Shown in pieces: positions 50,101-64,000 of a stretch of DNA of 64,000 nucleotides. The DNA lies in the NCBI GenBank assembly GCA_029582265.1, contig CM055828.1, positions 6,493,402-6,557,401 of the forward strand, written 5' to 3'. How positions within the stretch are numbered: position 1 is the stretch's first letter; each line of letters starts with the position of its first letter. The stretch comes from Zoroaster sp. YZ-2022 (lineage: Eukaryota > Echinodermata > Asteroidea > Forcipulatida > Zoroasteridae). The notes under the pieces are model-generated. The model worked only from the letters and a program-made list of their open reading frames with translations, was not told the origin of the DNA and ran no database searches. Made by a program: the position numbers and the translations under genes.

Positions 50101-50223
50101 TGAAAGATGTTTGTCGTTGAATTTGTTTTCGACGTATCGCAACACAAGTGACGTTTTCCCTACACATCCTTCACCGAGCAAGACTACTTTAAAATTCTTG
50201 CCTCCTCCGCCCCCTGTCGCCAT
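39111..50223 (-). CDS. rab21: Rab21 small GTPase, complete, seven exons
   Basis: Seen: exons (minus strand) 50223-50092, 47383-47324, 46153-46046, 43586-43523, 42539-42485, 39581-39493, 39241-39111 join into 639 nt, 212 aa plus stop, with GT-AG at every junction. Motifs: P-loop GEGCVGKT (17-24), switch I STLQASF (41-47), G3 WDTAGQE (64-70), G4 NKID (123-126), G5 TSAK (152-155), and C-terminal GGCCT for dual geranylgeranylation. The N-terminus has a Gly run (ATGGGGG), as in vertebrate Rab21. Known: Rab21 is an early-endosome GTPase controlling integrin and clathrin-independent cargo trafficking. Human is 225 aa, so this is slightly shorter, mainly in the tail. The start ATG is the first in frame and follows GC-rich DNA. 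Introns 1, 3 and 5 are loaded with transposons and a minisatellite. The closest alternative, Rab5, lacks this N-terminus and the [17 protein letters not shown] stretch. Confidence 0.97.
39493..39581 (-). CDS. rab21: rab21 exon 6
   Basis: 89 nt, phase 2 to 1, acceptor tgtcaag, donor gtaagt. It encodes [20 protein letters not shown], including the G5 TSAK motif. Confidence 0.96.
40483..41424. repeat. 59-bp minisatellite, about 16 copies, in rab21 intron 5
   Basis: AATGTCTGTAAATGCATCC repeats every 59 bp (two units are 57 bp). Units also share ACTTTATAAGAATCAAGAG and GTACAGAAACCAACC. Stop-free runs on the minus strand are repeat artefacts. Confidence 0.96.
41448..41664. mobile_element. TTAA-flanked MITE, copy e
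   Basis: TTAACCCTAACCCCC on the left. The right end GGTTAGGGTTCA has one change in the TTAA. It sits just beyond the 59-bp array. The interior CATCAAAATCCAACA is shared with 55410-55550. Confidence 0.78.
41873..42105 (+). mobile_element. Degenerate SINE, copy 3
   Basis: Same body as the SINEs at 6552 and 19291 (ATGAGCAAGAAACC, CACCCAGGAGTA, GAGAGCTGAGATGATT), strongly diverged. Confidence 0.65.
42132..42438. mobile_element. TTAA-flanked MITE, CCCTCCTAC subfamily
   Basis: TTAACCCTTCTGTGACTGC on the left, AGTAGGAGGGTTAA on the right. 47 bp from rab21 exon 5. Confidence 0.82.
42485..42539 (-). CDS. rab21: rab21 exon 5
   Basis: 55 nt, phase 1 to 2, acceptor ttcaacag, donor gtaagt. It encodes [18 protein letters not shown], containing the G4 NKID motif. 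Confidence 0.96.
42983..43253. mobile_element. TTAA-flanked MITE, copy f (same subfamily as 2503)
   Basis: TTAACCCTAACTCCC and GGGGTGGTTAGGGTTAA. In opposite orientation to copy a. In rab21 intron 4. Confidence 0.85.
43523..43586 (-). CDS. rab21: rab21 exon 4
   Basis: 64 nt, phase 0 to 1, acceptor ccaacag, donor gtacgt. It encodes [20 protein letters not shown]. Confidence 0.97.
43651..43862. repeat. 59-bp tandem repeat, 3.5 copies, at the edge of a hAT-like element
   Basis: GCCTGGGTCTCC and GTCTAGAGGACAAAGCCCCC recur with 57-59-bp spacing. The DNA to 44008 is the reverse complement of 12592-12813, so the tandem amplification happened within that element's end. Confidence 0.85.
45225..45479 (+). 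pseudogene. hAT transposase zinc-finger remnant
   Basis: [10 protein letters not shown] in one frame continues in another as [16 protein letters not shown], then [10 protein letters not shown] and HIHLKSPDP. This W..C..C..G-S-N pattern is that of TTF-type zinc fingers at hAT N-termini. A frameshift separates the two parts. Confidence 0.6.
45473..45760. repeat. About 58-bp degenerate tandem repeat within the hAT-like element
   Basis: Five units with GGCAGCCAACCAGTG, ACATATGTATGAGA and GGCCAATCACCGC, varying in length. Confidence 0.8.
46046..46153 (-). CDS. rab21: rab21 exon 3
   Basis: 36 codons, phase 0 to 0. It encodes [18 protein letters not shown] and continues to [10 protein letters not shown]. 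The donor gtaac is also the target duplication of the hAT element at 44663-46040. Confidence 0.97.
46224..46538. mobile_element. TTAA-flanked MITE, CCCTCCTAC subfamily
   Basis: TTAACCCTTCTATGACTGC on the left, AGTAGGAGAGTTAA on the right. In rab21 intron 2. Confidence 0.82.
46837..47229. mobile_element. PIF/Harbinger-like MITE, GGCCAAAA family, diverged copy
   Basis: CGCCAAAAAATG on the left, TTTTTTGCC on the right. The interior is shared with 56592-56969 (TCTGGTTTCTGGTC, GCTGGATCGATTGGAATTCT). An A-run of about 30 nt is at 47134-47162. It ends 94 bp from rab21 exon 2. Confidence 0.7.
47324..47383 (-). CDS. rab21: rab21 exon 2
   Basis: 20 codons, phase 0 to 0, acceptor aattacag, donor gtgagt. 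It encodes [20 protein letters not shown], diagnostic of Rab21. Confidence 0.97.
48392..49587. mobile_element. Middle element of the nest, GGGTAGAATGTCG termini, 8-bp duplication
   Basis: Terminal GAATGTCGTATC(C/T)GACCGCC arms of about 33 bp. Flanks AAGGGCCA (48384-48391) and TAGGGCCA (49588-49595) match at 7 of 8. Itself split by 48601-49340; an intact sister copy is 52990-53451. Confidence 0.85.
48601..49340. mobile_element. Innermost element of the nest, PIF/Harbinger-like, TTA duplication
   Basis: GGCCAAAAAAAAAAAG and CTTTTTTTTTGGGCC termini with TTA on both sides (48598-48600, 49341-49343). The interior has three repeats of CAACGATTGCGACTCGATC-like DNA (48952-49045) and an AAAAG microsatellite (49259-49308). 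Confidence 0.8.
49807..49867. repeat. 61-bp perfect palindrome (30-bp arms, 1-nt centre)
   Basis: CAAGAATAAATGGCAAGCAT and the following 10 bases are exactly complementary to 49838-49867, with T at 49837 as the centre. In rab21 intron 1, 75 bp beyond the nested element. Confidence 0.95.
50092..50223 (-). CDS. rab21: rab21 exon 1
   Basis: 44 codons, phase 0, donor gtaatt. It holds the start ATG, the Gly-rich N-terminus, P-loop GEGCVGKT and [11 protein letters not shown]. Confidence 0.96.
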
Positions 50224-51517
50224 TTTGAAGTGAATATCTGAATCGATAAACCTCTCAGTAAATCCCCGATATCCTTATGAATCATAAACTGGCGAATAAA
50301 TGTTATAATTCGAGCACTTTTAGAGCAGAGGTCACTAAGTCTAAGAATTTATCGTGTTCACGACCTATGCATGTTTTCCCGAGTGATAGACGGGATCAAG
50401 ATGGCGGCTCCCTTCATCAAAATGACGTCATGGGTCACATGAAAATATTTCATGCTCACACGCACCACGAACATAGTCACCATACTAACAAAACCGAAAC
50501 TGTATTCCTTTTTCAGAGAAATATTTCCTGGATATACTTTGTTTATTTCCGGTTTTCCTTTGTATATAATAGAAAAGGAGATGACTTATTTTTATTTGGC
50601 AACAACCAGAGGAATTATGAACATATAACCCGCCACAATAACCCGCCACTTCGCCCGCCAGAGCTCATCATGCAGGGCGGTTATCTTCGACAAATCTTCC
50701 TCTCCAAAGTCAAAAGATATATAATTAGGGGTCTTTTAAAGACTAAGAACAACTTTCACTAATTAAACAGCTAATTAATTTACCCGGTAGGCCTAAGCAA
50801 ACTTGTCAATCATTAATTGAAACATAAACGCTGAGAGCAAGTTTTAAAAAGGTGACGGTTTCCCCCAAATTAAGTGGGCGGCTCCCTGGGACCACAGATT
50901 CTATTAATGGGAAACCGGAGGTGGGGGAGGGGAAATGGAATTGGCGAACTACTCTAGATTCTCCATTGGACCCGTTCATAATGTTGTCACATGCATCTCT
51001 GGGGAACGATTGGGCCTTTTCAGACTTGATTATTGCCAGATATTTGTCAAGGGGAGGGTCGATTTCTTTGAAAGAAAGTGGCCCCGGAAAATATTTATGG
51101 CCTCGCCCCTTTCAATGCCGCGACAGTCTTCCATCAACAATGACATCTGAAATGTCGGAGATTCGCATTTCTAACACCGATGGTGTAAAAACATGTACAT
51201 GTATAACAAACAAAATAAAAACAAATCCACTTCATTTTCCACGAGGCTTAATATTAATTTATTATCAATTTTTCGAAATACTGATTTGTGGAAACTAGTA
51301 AGAGGCAGATAGCAACACATTTGACAAGTACGCTGGGAAATTGTACTAACCTAGGCCCTCAAAAACAAACATAATATTGAACAGCTTTCAATTCTTTACT
51401 TTAATTCTGTACTTTTTATTTCCCTATAATCAATTGTTTATAGTGATTTCAAATGTCCAATGCCACTATTTTCCTTAAAATTACATTCCCTTTCCCCAAC
51501 TACATAAATATGATGCT
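50224..51517. other. rab21 upstream region, no second gene supported
   Basis: Apart from the promoter motifs, plus-strand open frames at 50277-50762 and 50852-51298 have no recognisable domain and no splice context. I leave them uncalled. Confidence 0.5.
50390..50431 (-). promoter_or_regulatory. rab21: Putative rab21 core promoter: YY1-like and CRE motifs
   Basis: About 175-210 bp upstream of the rab21 ATG lie AAGATGGCGGC (50399-50409, YY1 consensus as read on plus) and a perfect palindromic CRE TGACGTCA (50423-50430). No TATA box is evident between them and the ATG, which suits a TATA-less housekeeping promoter. The assignment rests on motif and position only. Confidence 0.5.
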
Positions 51518-51749
51518 TTAAACGGGCAGTATCATCGCAATCAACAGGGCATGGAATCAGCGTTCTAGTTTTAGATGAACTCAGCGACTTAAAATAATAC
51601 CCCGCATGATAAAGGTCATATCACCATTGCTGCTGCATAAATGAGCCAGTAAATTTCAGTCACTGTGTTCTTCTTAAACTTAAACTCGGCCACTGATTCC
51701 ATGCCCTGTTGAAAGTCTGCTCTGATAGTGATGATACTGCCCCTTTAAA
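51518..51749. mobile_element. Fold-back MITE, AAAGGGACAG-type, copy 5, TTTAAA at both ends
   Basis: TTTAAACGGGCAGTATCATC on the left and GATGATACTGCCCCTTTAAA on the right are almost exact inverses. Confidence 0.82.
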
Positions 51750-51927
51750 CCAAAAACCCCATTTACATCCTACACAGATTTATCAATGGTCACAGAAAAT
51801 ATTTTTCTTTAATTCCTGTCTTCAAAATACACAATTTTTTGAAATTCCATTATAATATTAATGGGAAGGTACAACAGTTATTTTTAGTAAAATACCTTCA
51901 TTCCAACCGTCTAGTTTTCAAGATATA

Positions 51928-52183
51928 CACTCACTGGCCAAAAGTATTGCAACATGCTCAAAATAGCACTTTACAGTAACAGGTAAGATAATCATTTAAT
52001 CCGATTTCATCGATCGTGTATTACATAGCAAGAACAGTAAAAAAGAACATTGACTTCAAAACAAAGGCAATTAAAAAAAGTCTTAAGTCTTAAGTCTTAA
52101 ATAAAATAAATTATTGTAACACAGTTCTCCAAACTGAACTTTGGTGTAAATTTCAATGGTGCAATACTTATGGCCAGTGAGTG
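51928..52183. mobile_element. Tc1-type MITE, CACTCACTGGCCA termini
   Basis: CACTCACTGGCCAAAAGTAT on the left, ATACTTATGGCCAGTGAGTG on the right, flanked by TA. The CACTGGCCAAAAGTATTG end is typical of Tc1-like elements. Confidence 0.9.
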
Positions 52184-52989
52184 TATATCATAAAACTAAC
52201 CTGTGAAAATTTCATCACAAAAAAACTAAAAAAATTTTCATGTTATGTTTTACAAAAATTATTGAAATTATTATTTTTTCAACATAATTTATGTTTTATC
52301 AGGATGACTGATACCTGCATCAACTTTACAAATTTTGTTTTGAAAACAGTTTGTAAATTTGAAAATCTGGTATTTACCAATATTGTACATTCCCCTTATA
52401 AACAGCATACTCATGGAAGTCTCAACCACTACAGTACATGAAAAATGCTTTCTTGTGATCAATCAAAACGTATCATTATTGGTCATTTAAGTTATCTTTT
52501 TTTATGCTAAATCATCTTTATTTGGTTTCTTTTTCTTTGTAGTTTCACTGGGATATACATACTTGTTTTTATTTTATTTGGTCTCTCATGTTCCTTTAGG
52601 AAAACATTTTTTTCAGATACACAATATAACACGCCCAGGAGTAAAGGAGAAAACCATTAACTTTAAATATTAAATAGAGAATTAGCTGTTGCAAACTGCT
52701 TACCAACCTAAAGGACCTGTAGTATAAATGCAAAATAAATGTTATTGGCCTTACACTTTGAACCTAGCAGGTTCTTTCTTAAAGGCTTTTGAGAAAGAAC
52801 CTGCTGGGTTCGAAACACAAGGCCAATAACATGAACTTTAAATATTGACTTGACTCCTTACACAATATTGGTAATGTCAATTATTACTGTTTCCACGAGT
52901 ATTCCTTCTTTCTTTGAAGCATGATATACATTCTTTAAATTACCATTACGTGAAAGTTGCACTTCAATGAGTTGTCCAAGTCATGAGAA

Positions 52990-53451
52990 GGGTTAGAATG
53001 TCGTATCCGACCGCCACTTTTTCTCAGTAAATATAACCAATAATGTAATCTTACCTACCTAGTAAGGTGGAGAACATATGGATGATGATGGACATATTAT
53101 ACTTCAAATTATTCCTGGATATTTATTTCATGAAAAATCAGGCATTTTTGGTATACGATGACTTCCTCAGTCATGTCAGTTTGATCTTGTCAACTCCCCC
53201 ATAAGTGACCAACACAGTCATTGTACATGCGCAGTGGCAACTATAACAGGATCCTTCTATTTTCTGAAGGGGAGGATTTTTTTTTAGAAGGGAAATCAAG
53301 TCCGAAAACCATCATAAAAATGGATTTTAAAGATAGTTTTCGCTTTCTGTACCCCCAAAAATCGATGGAATCATTTTTTAACTGGTTAGTGGTTGCAAAA
53401 AAATTCAAAAAAACCCCTTAAAAAGTGGCGGTCGGATACAACATTCTTTCC
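52990..53451. mobile_element. Intact GGGTTAGAATGTCG-terminus MITE with 8-bp duplication CATGAGAA
   Basis: CATGAGAA at 52982-52989 and 53452-53459. Terminal arms AGAATGTCGTATCCGACCGC and its near-inverse at the right end. 462 bp, non-coding. Confidence 0.92.
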
Positions 53452-53772
53452 CATGAGAAAAATGTGAAAAAACATTCACAAAAAATACTAAGGACAATGA
53501 TGAGTTGTTGTCTGTAAACTTTTGCATAATTTGTTTGTGTTTTCCGCTGAAATGAGAACACTTCAGACAGAATAATATCTCAGGATGATTGGTTCCTTTT
53601 AGGCTTCAGCGACTGCACATCAAGGTTGCTTGCCGATAATAGTTGAATTAGTTTATAATCAGGTAATTAATTAATCCCTTTGAAGGGACAATATCGTCAC
53701 AATCAACAGGGCATGGAATCTTGAGTGCTACTTTTAGCTTAACTCATTGACTGAAAATAATACCTCACATGA

Positions 53773-54208
53773 TTTTTTTTAATTTTTTTTTTATGCAAGT
53801 TCGCCCCAAACAAGGCTAAAAGCCACTCTAGGTAAGGGACTACAAGAAGAAATCATAGAAGATGAAAATAACTCAGGAGGACTGAAAGAAGGAATTGATA
53901 TTCCTCTTAAAACTGTCTAGATTATAGGATGTAGGGAAACATGCACCAGGCAAGGAGTTCCAAAGAGATGCAGTACGTGGAAAAAAGCTGCTGGCATAGC
54001 TCATTGTTCTACATCTCGGCAAAGCCAGAGTGTATGGGTGAGAACAAGCAGAAAGCCTGGTCTCACGCTTAAACACCCTGATAGGAGGAACCAGATCGGA
54101 CACACCGGTGGCACATTTGCCATGAAAATATCTGTAGAAAAGACAGAGGCTGGCTACAAACCTACGGTGAGAAAGAGGTTGTAACGATGATCCCAACTCT
54201 TCACCAAC
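53773..54208 (-). mobile_element. 5'-truncated LINE, C-terminal reverse-transcriptase ORF end
   Basis: The minus strand (54196-53873) reads SHRRFVASLCLFYRYFHGKC, SSFFPRTASLWNSLP and YNLDSFKRNI before a stop, the pattern found just after the reverse transcriptase domain in CR1/L2/Jockey-like LINEs. An A/T-rich stretch at its plus-strand left edge corresponds to the 3' tail. Confidence 0.82.
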
Positions 54209-54236
54209 AAGGTCATATTACTGTTGCTGCTGCATA

Positions 54237-54440
54237 ATTAAAAAATAATTTAATTTTTTTTTTAATGCATATTTGCCCTGAACAAGGCTAAAAGTCAATC
54301 AAAGCACAGGGCTACAACAGAAGAAAAATAAAAAGTAAATAGACTCAGAGGAGCTGAATGTGGGAATTGAGATTCCTCTTGAAACAGGATAGATCGTAGG
54401 ATGGAGGGAAAACATGCACCAGGCAAGGAATTCCAAAGAG
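54237..54440 (-). mobile_element. Second, shorter 5'-truncated LINE copy of the same family
   Basis: Shares AACAAGGCTAAAAG and AAACATGCACCAGGCAAGGA with 53773-54208, with its own T-rich left edge. Confidence 0.8.
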
Positions 54441-54691
54441 ATTAGTGAGCCAGCAATTTTCAGTAACTGTGTTTATCTTAAACTAGGACACAGATTCCGT
54501 GCCCTGTTGAAAGTCTGCTCTGTTCATGATGATCTTGTCCCTGTAAGAATGACTTACATTTTACCAATGAACGTGTTTGTACCCGAGAAGCCATGTTCCT
54601 TAATTTCAGTTGAATATTTATCATTATTTTGTTGACTTGAAATCGGTTCACATGGATCAACTATTTACTGCTATCAGTTATTACAAATATA

Positions 54692-54951
54692 CTACTCAAA
54701 ACAATTTAGGGAACACCAGATTAATCTCAGTTAAAGCAAGATCATTTATTTCAGATAAACACAATGTTTCAAAGAATTGATGAGAAACAACTGCACAATG
54801 AAACAGATGATAAAGGATGCATGTAGTGATTACACATTTCATGACATGACTACTGAAAGAGAGGGGGTTGCAAATGAAAATCCCGGTTCATGGAACATTT
54901 CAAACCTATTTGATGTTAAAAATCCGGTGTTCCCTAAATTGTTTTTAGTAT
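54692..54951. mobile_element. Tc1/mariner-type MITE, CTACTCAAAAC family, copy 3
   Basis: CTACTCAAAACAATTTAGGG on the left. The right end is slightly diverged (GTTTTTAGTA). Confidence 0.86.
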
Positions 54952-55409
54952 AGATACCCAATTTGTATTAAAAAGTTAATTAAACTTTATACTTTCTTGC
55001 TATTTTGCCAGTATCTCTCTATAAATTTTGAATGTTATGCATTTTACACTACATAAGTATTGTCAAACAACAACTGGCAATGGCATATATTTTGGAATTA
55101 TTCACTATGCTAATTATATTTTCTAGAATATGTCAAAAATTTGTTACTTTAGAGGTAATCGATATTTACTTTAGAAGTAAAACACTTTTTAACCAGACTC
55201 CAGTACACAACTCTTCAACCAATATAATTTCTTGCAGAAGCACCAGTTTCTATTATAAGGTGCGGTGAAATAAAAATTGTTAAATACTATCGTCCTTATC
55301 CAACCAACAAAAAGTCCATTGCTTTATTGGTTTTTCCAGCACTGGAAATAGTTTTATTTAATTGTATTGCAAATAACATCTTGGCTTGTTTTTTCTTATT
55401 GGCCAGTCA

Positions 55410-55550
55410 TTAACCCTAATGGTTTTGGCTTGGAACCTTCCTGAAGCCACCAAAATCCAACACCATGCATGGGCTATACAGTACCGAGTCCATCAAAATG
55501 CAACACAACCAGCTGTTGGAGTTTGATGGGTTTAGGGTGGTTAGGGTTAA
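55410..55550. mobile_element. TTAA-flanked MITE, copy g (shortest)
   Basis: TTAACCCTAATGG on the left, GGTGGTTAGGGTTAA on the right. An internally deleted relative of 41448-41664. Confidence 0.8.
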
Positions 55551-55769
55551 AGCTCTGGCAAGAATTCAGTTAAAATTGTTAGTCTGCCTTTACTTATAAG
55601 TGTACTTTGAAGGGAAAGTACAACACAGTTATTTGCAAATGAATATTTGTTTCAAACCTCTAGTTTTCAAGAGGAACATCATAAAACTAACATGTGTAAG
55701 TTTAATCACAAGAGGTGCTTATGTTTTTGAAAAAGTTTCCAGACGATAACATTTTGAAAATAAGACATA

Positions 55770-56030
55770 AATTAGGTAAAACTTGTAGCTTTGCATGGTG
55801 AAGAGGATAAGTAAGACTAATTGCGGTGACACCATGTGAAATTCTCAATTGAGTAGTAATTAGTTCTGAAAAGAACTGGAGGTTACAACTCAACGTTTCG
55901 ATCAGTATGCTCTGATCCCGAGGACGATCAGAGCATACTGATCGCAACGTCGAGTTTTAACTCCAGTTCTTTTCAGAACTAATTACTACTCAATTTCACA
56001 TGGTGTCACCGCAATTCGTCTTACTTAAGA
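55770..56030. mobile_element. Fold-back element with GCGGTGACACCATGTG arms
   Basis: Arms of about 105 bp around 55915 (AATTGCGGTGACACCATGTG / CACATGGTGTCACCGCAATT; TCAGTATGCTCTGATC in the stem). The related copy 63139-63402 is nested in a TTAA MITE; a diverged copy lies at about 60545-60745. Confidence 0.8.
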
Positions 56031-56184
56031 CATAAATTCCCCTTTTTCTGAGATGAAAGCTCTTCAGACGGAATAATTTCTCAGAATGACTGATACTTTT
56101 TACCAACTTTCCATCAAGTTATCTTTAAGATTATAATTTGTTAATTTGATAAACTGATAATGACCAATGTTGTACCTTCCCTCA

Positions 56185-56324
56185 TGGGCGGATCCAGAAC
56201 ATTTTTTAGGGGGGGGGCTGAGAATCAAAAACAATTATTTTTCAGTACTACAAAAATTACAATGAAATAATCAAAGGGAGAGAAAAACAAAGCACATTGA
56301 GGGAATGGGAGTGCGTTCTCCCCT

Positions 56325-56374
<50 letters not shown>

Positions 56375-56466
56375 TATTTAATTAAAAAAAAAAAAAATTA
56401 TTTAATTTTTTTTTAAACGATTTTAGGGGGGGCTACAGCCCCCTTAGCCCCCCCTGGATCCGCCAA
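56185..56466. mobile_element. GGCGGATCCAG-terminus element with CT microsatellite
   Basis: GGGCGGATCCAGAAC and CTGGATCCGCC are inverted termini. Inside is a (CT)n tract at about 56331-56366. Confidence 0.7.
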
Positions 56467-56591
56467 TGTCCCTTTAAAATGTTCATTGTGTAAACAATTG
56501 ATAAATAATGATCAATCTTCTACTTTAGTGCAGCAAAATAACTTTCTGATTTTTCAGGAAAAAATGTAATGTATACAGAGCCCATCTATAA

Positions 56592-56969
56592 GGCCAAAAA
56601 CAAAAGTCTTCTGTTTCTGGTCTGTGCGCCCGTCGCCTCAGACCTGCGCGTCAGCATTTTAAATTTTTTATTTTTTATTTTTTGTTGTTGCTATGATTGC
56701 AGCCAAAATTGCTGGATCGATTGGAATTCTGCCGTGCTGTGTTTTAAACTACTTTTTCACATAGGGGTATGAACGTTTGCCCGATTTGTGAGGCCTCTCT
56801 TAGCCACCATACTTTGTACATGGGAAATTTGGTCCCTGCGTATACATGTATCACGTATTTCCCTGTTGGCAAAAAAATAAATAAAAAATGATTACCACAA
56901 AAAAAGTGCATCATCGCACCGATTTTGAAGCCGACCGATGACCAGAAACAGGAGGTTTTTTTTTTGGCC
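56592..56969. mobile_element. PIF/Harbinger-like MITE, GGCCAAAA family, TAA duplication
   Basis: GGCCAAAAACAAAAG and CTGTTTCTGGTC on the left against GACCAGAAACAG and TTTTTTTTTTGGCC on the right. TAA at 56589-56591 and 56970-56972. Confidence 0.85.
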
Positions 56970-57149
56970 TAAATGCTTCAAGGGATTATACACTATTAAT
57001 TAGGTGAGTTTGTGAAACTTCACTGCAGATGGATGACAGGCACACAACACAAGGTCTATAGGGAAACCATGTTATATCACAATGTAACAGCATTAATAGC
57101 ATTAATTTGGTGATTTATGAAGGTCCTGTACATTGTAGATAGGGCTCTC

Positions 57150-62283
<5,134 letters not shown>

Positions 62284-62389
62284 CTGATATGCAAATCATA
62301 TGATTTAAAAACAATCATTATTGATTATCAAAACAATGAAATCATAAAAACGCAATAAAACAGAAACACCAATTCATCAACAAATATAA

Positions 62390-62796
62390 TGGGTAGAATG
62401 TCGTATCCGACTGCCACTTTTTCTCATTCAATATAACCAATAATGTAATCTTACCTACCCAGGAAGGTGGAGAACATATGGATGATGATGGACATATACT
62501 TCAAATTATTCCAGGATATTTATTTCATAAAAAAAATCAGGCATTTTTGGTATACGATGACTTTCTCAGTCATGTCGGTCTGATCTTGTCAGCTCCCTCG
62601 TCAGTGACCAACACGGTCATTGTACATGCGCAGTGGCAACTATAATGGGATCCTTCTATTTTCTGAAGGGTAGGATTTTTTTAGAAGGGAAATAAAGTCT
62701 GAAAACCATCATAAAAGTGGATTTTAAAGAAAATTTTTGCTTTCTGTACCCCCAAAAATCGATAGAATCATTGTTAACTGGTTATTGGTTGCAAAA
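62390..62796. mobile_element. GGGTAGAATGTCG MITE, right end truncated
   Basis: Left terminus as in 52990-53451. Similarity stops after TTATTGGTTGCAAAAATATG without the right arm. Confidence 0.8.
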
Positions 62797-62935
62797 ATAT
62801 GTTTACATCAAATTACCAAGGAATCAAGGTTTTGACTAGCTTTTTATAAACCCTTGTTAAAAATTAAATATTGGACGTGTTGTTTTTTTTTCGGGAAAAA
62901 GCACAACTTTATTTTGGCATGTTTTCTGCACTTTA

Positions 62936-63472
62936 TCCCTAACCACCCCATATCCTGCAAAATCCTTCAAGGGGCACTTTTGGGGAAAAATTCAGCACTG
63001 TTGGAAAATGGTACTTTCACCTCTTCAAATGGGACAAAATTACTACCTGGCAAGAAGTACAGGCCATATGAATATAAAAAGATCAACGAAAATGCATGGT
63101 GCATTTTAAAGATAAGGGCATGTTTCCAAAAGTGCACTAATTGCGGTGACACCATGTGGAATCTCAATTGAGTAGTAATTAGTTCTGAAAAGAACTGGAG
63201 GTACAACTCGACGTTTCGATCAGTATGCTCTGATCGTCCTCAGGAGTTTTCTGAGGACGATCAGAGCATACTGATCGAAACGTCGAGTTGTACCTCCAGT
63301 TCTTTTCAGAACTAATTACTACTCAATAGAGAATTTCACATGGTGTCACCGCAATTAGTCTTACTTATCTTCTTCACCACGCAAAGCTACAAGAAATTAC
63401 CTAAAAGTGCACTGATGGATTTTGGAGGATTCAGGAAGGTTCCTAGCCAGAATACCTAGGGGATTAGGGTTA
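62936..63472. mobile_element. TTAA-type MITE, copy i, split by a fold-back element
   Basis: Left CCCTAACCACCCC and right GGGGATTAGGGTTA ends. 63139-63402 is inserted. The two halves rejoin at AAAAGTGCACT as in copy a. Confidence 0.82.
63139..63402. mobile_element. Fold-back element nested in the MITE, 11-bp duplication AAAAGTGCACT
   Basis: AAAAGTGCACT at 63128-63138 and 63403-63413. The stem is TTGCGGTGACACCATGTG against its inverse. The right flank carries 35 extra bases (CTTCACCACGCAAAGC) found on the left side of the copy at 55770. Confidence 0.82.
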
Positions 63473-64000
63473 TACGATGGCTCAGTTTCGTGAAATTTAT
63501 GAGTGAATCTTCAAAATTGGTACTGGTACAAGTGGTAGTGATTTTTTTGTACATGAACAAAACTTGTCCAGCACTTACATGTATGTTCTGTATGTAAAGC
63601 AATGGGAAACCACATAGGATCGAGTGCGTAATAATTGGCAATAAAGAACTTGAATTGGTCAAACAATGGGAACACACTTATGTGCATGCACGGTGCGTAT
63701 CATGAGCTAATGCGATAGGCCTATTTATTTTACCTGAGTGAGGGCGCCCTTAGGACTGCTGACATCATAATTATGCAACCACTCTATGACTATGAGGCGG
63801 TGCGTTGCATGCTCTGTATCATTTCGCACTTGAACCCGTGCGTTTTTTAACTGACAAAATAGTGTCAGCACCGCCCCCTTCAACATGTCCAATCACAACC
63901 AACAAAACATTGTCTTACCAACCATCTCCATGACTGTCAACAATCCCGACATGATCTGAACATGACACTACTGCAGTCTACTGATAATGCGTTTTGTTAA
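63473..64000. other. Right edge of window, possible HINT2-like 5' end
   Basis: The minus strand holds an ATG at about 63960 (MSGLLTVMEMV) followed by a gtaaga donor. It would suit the gene only if the next exon began at an internal acceptor. 63655-63835 is a repeat shared with 26350-26520. Confidence 0.3.

Larger units (their letters stand above)
53684..54545. mobile_element. Fold-back MITE, AAAGGGACAG-type, copy 6, carrying two LINE fragments
   Basis: MITE pieces 53684-53772, about 54209-54236 and 54441-54545 line up with the intact copies. The gaps are filled by 53773-54208 and 54237-54440. Confidence 0.85.

Noticed and set aside
50852..51298. 148-codon plus-strand open frame upstream of rab21 as a divergent gene
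   Set aside because: No recognisable motif, no splice or promoter context, and a composition like the surrounding noncoding DNA.

Overview
This is a nuclear genome segment from an animal, most likely an invertebrate deuterostome (echinoderm-like). The evidence is GT-AG introns of 0.1-4 kb, AT-rich noncoding DNA packed with miniature inverted-repeat elements, tRNA-headed SINEs and minisatellites, and proteins close to vertebrate orthologues. The clade is an inference from gene and repeat character; no species call is possible by eye.

Three conserved protein genes can be assembled exon by exon. (1) 333-22725, plus strand: the 3' 15 coding exons (about 721 codons) of a protein phosphatase 6 regulatory subunit (PPP6R/SAPS family, closest to PPP6R3), ending in the family's NGPV-type C-terminus. 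The N-terminal part lies left of the window. (2) 50223-39111, minus strand: a complete seven-exon Rab21 small GTPase (212 aa) with all G motifs and a CC prenylation tail; its presumed promoter region (50390-50431) carries YY1-like and CRE motifs. (3) 62283-57150, minus strand: four exons of a HINT2-like histidine-triad hydrolase, lacking only the very N-terminus. PPP6R and rab21 are convergent; rab21 and hint2 are tandem on the minus strand. No operon-like or pathway link between the three is evident.

Everything else is intronic or intergenic and largely transposon-derived: TTAA-flanked (piggyBac-type) MITEs with telomere-like CCCTAACC ends (12 copies); TA-flanked Tc1/mariner MITEs; PIF/Harbinger-like GGCCAAAA elements with TTA/TAA duplications; hAT-like elements with 5-, 6- or 8-bp duplications; fold-back elements; LINE 3' fragments; and four SINEs. 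Minisatellites have periods of 28, 34, 58, 59, 88 and 99 bp.

The most striking architecture is at 28.3-32.4 kb (an inverted repeat with tRNA-like modules, a nested Tc1 element with its paralogous empty site, and five copies of a KpnI-centred palindrome), at 47.7-49.7 kb (three-level nesting inside rab21 intron 1), at 44.66-46.04 kb (a hAT insertion whose target duplication is the rab21 exon 3 splice donor), and at 1.7-3.7 kb (an unexplained recurring 13-mer in a PPP6R intron). I found no evidence for a new multi-gene system.
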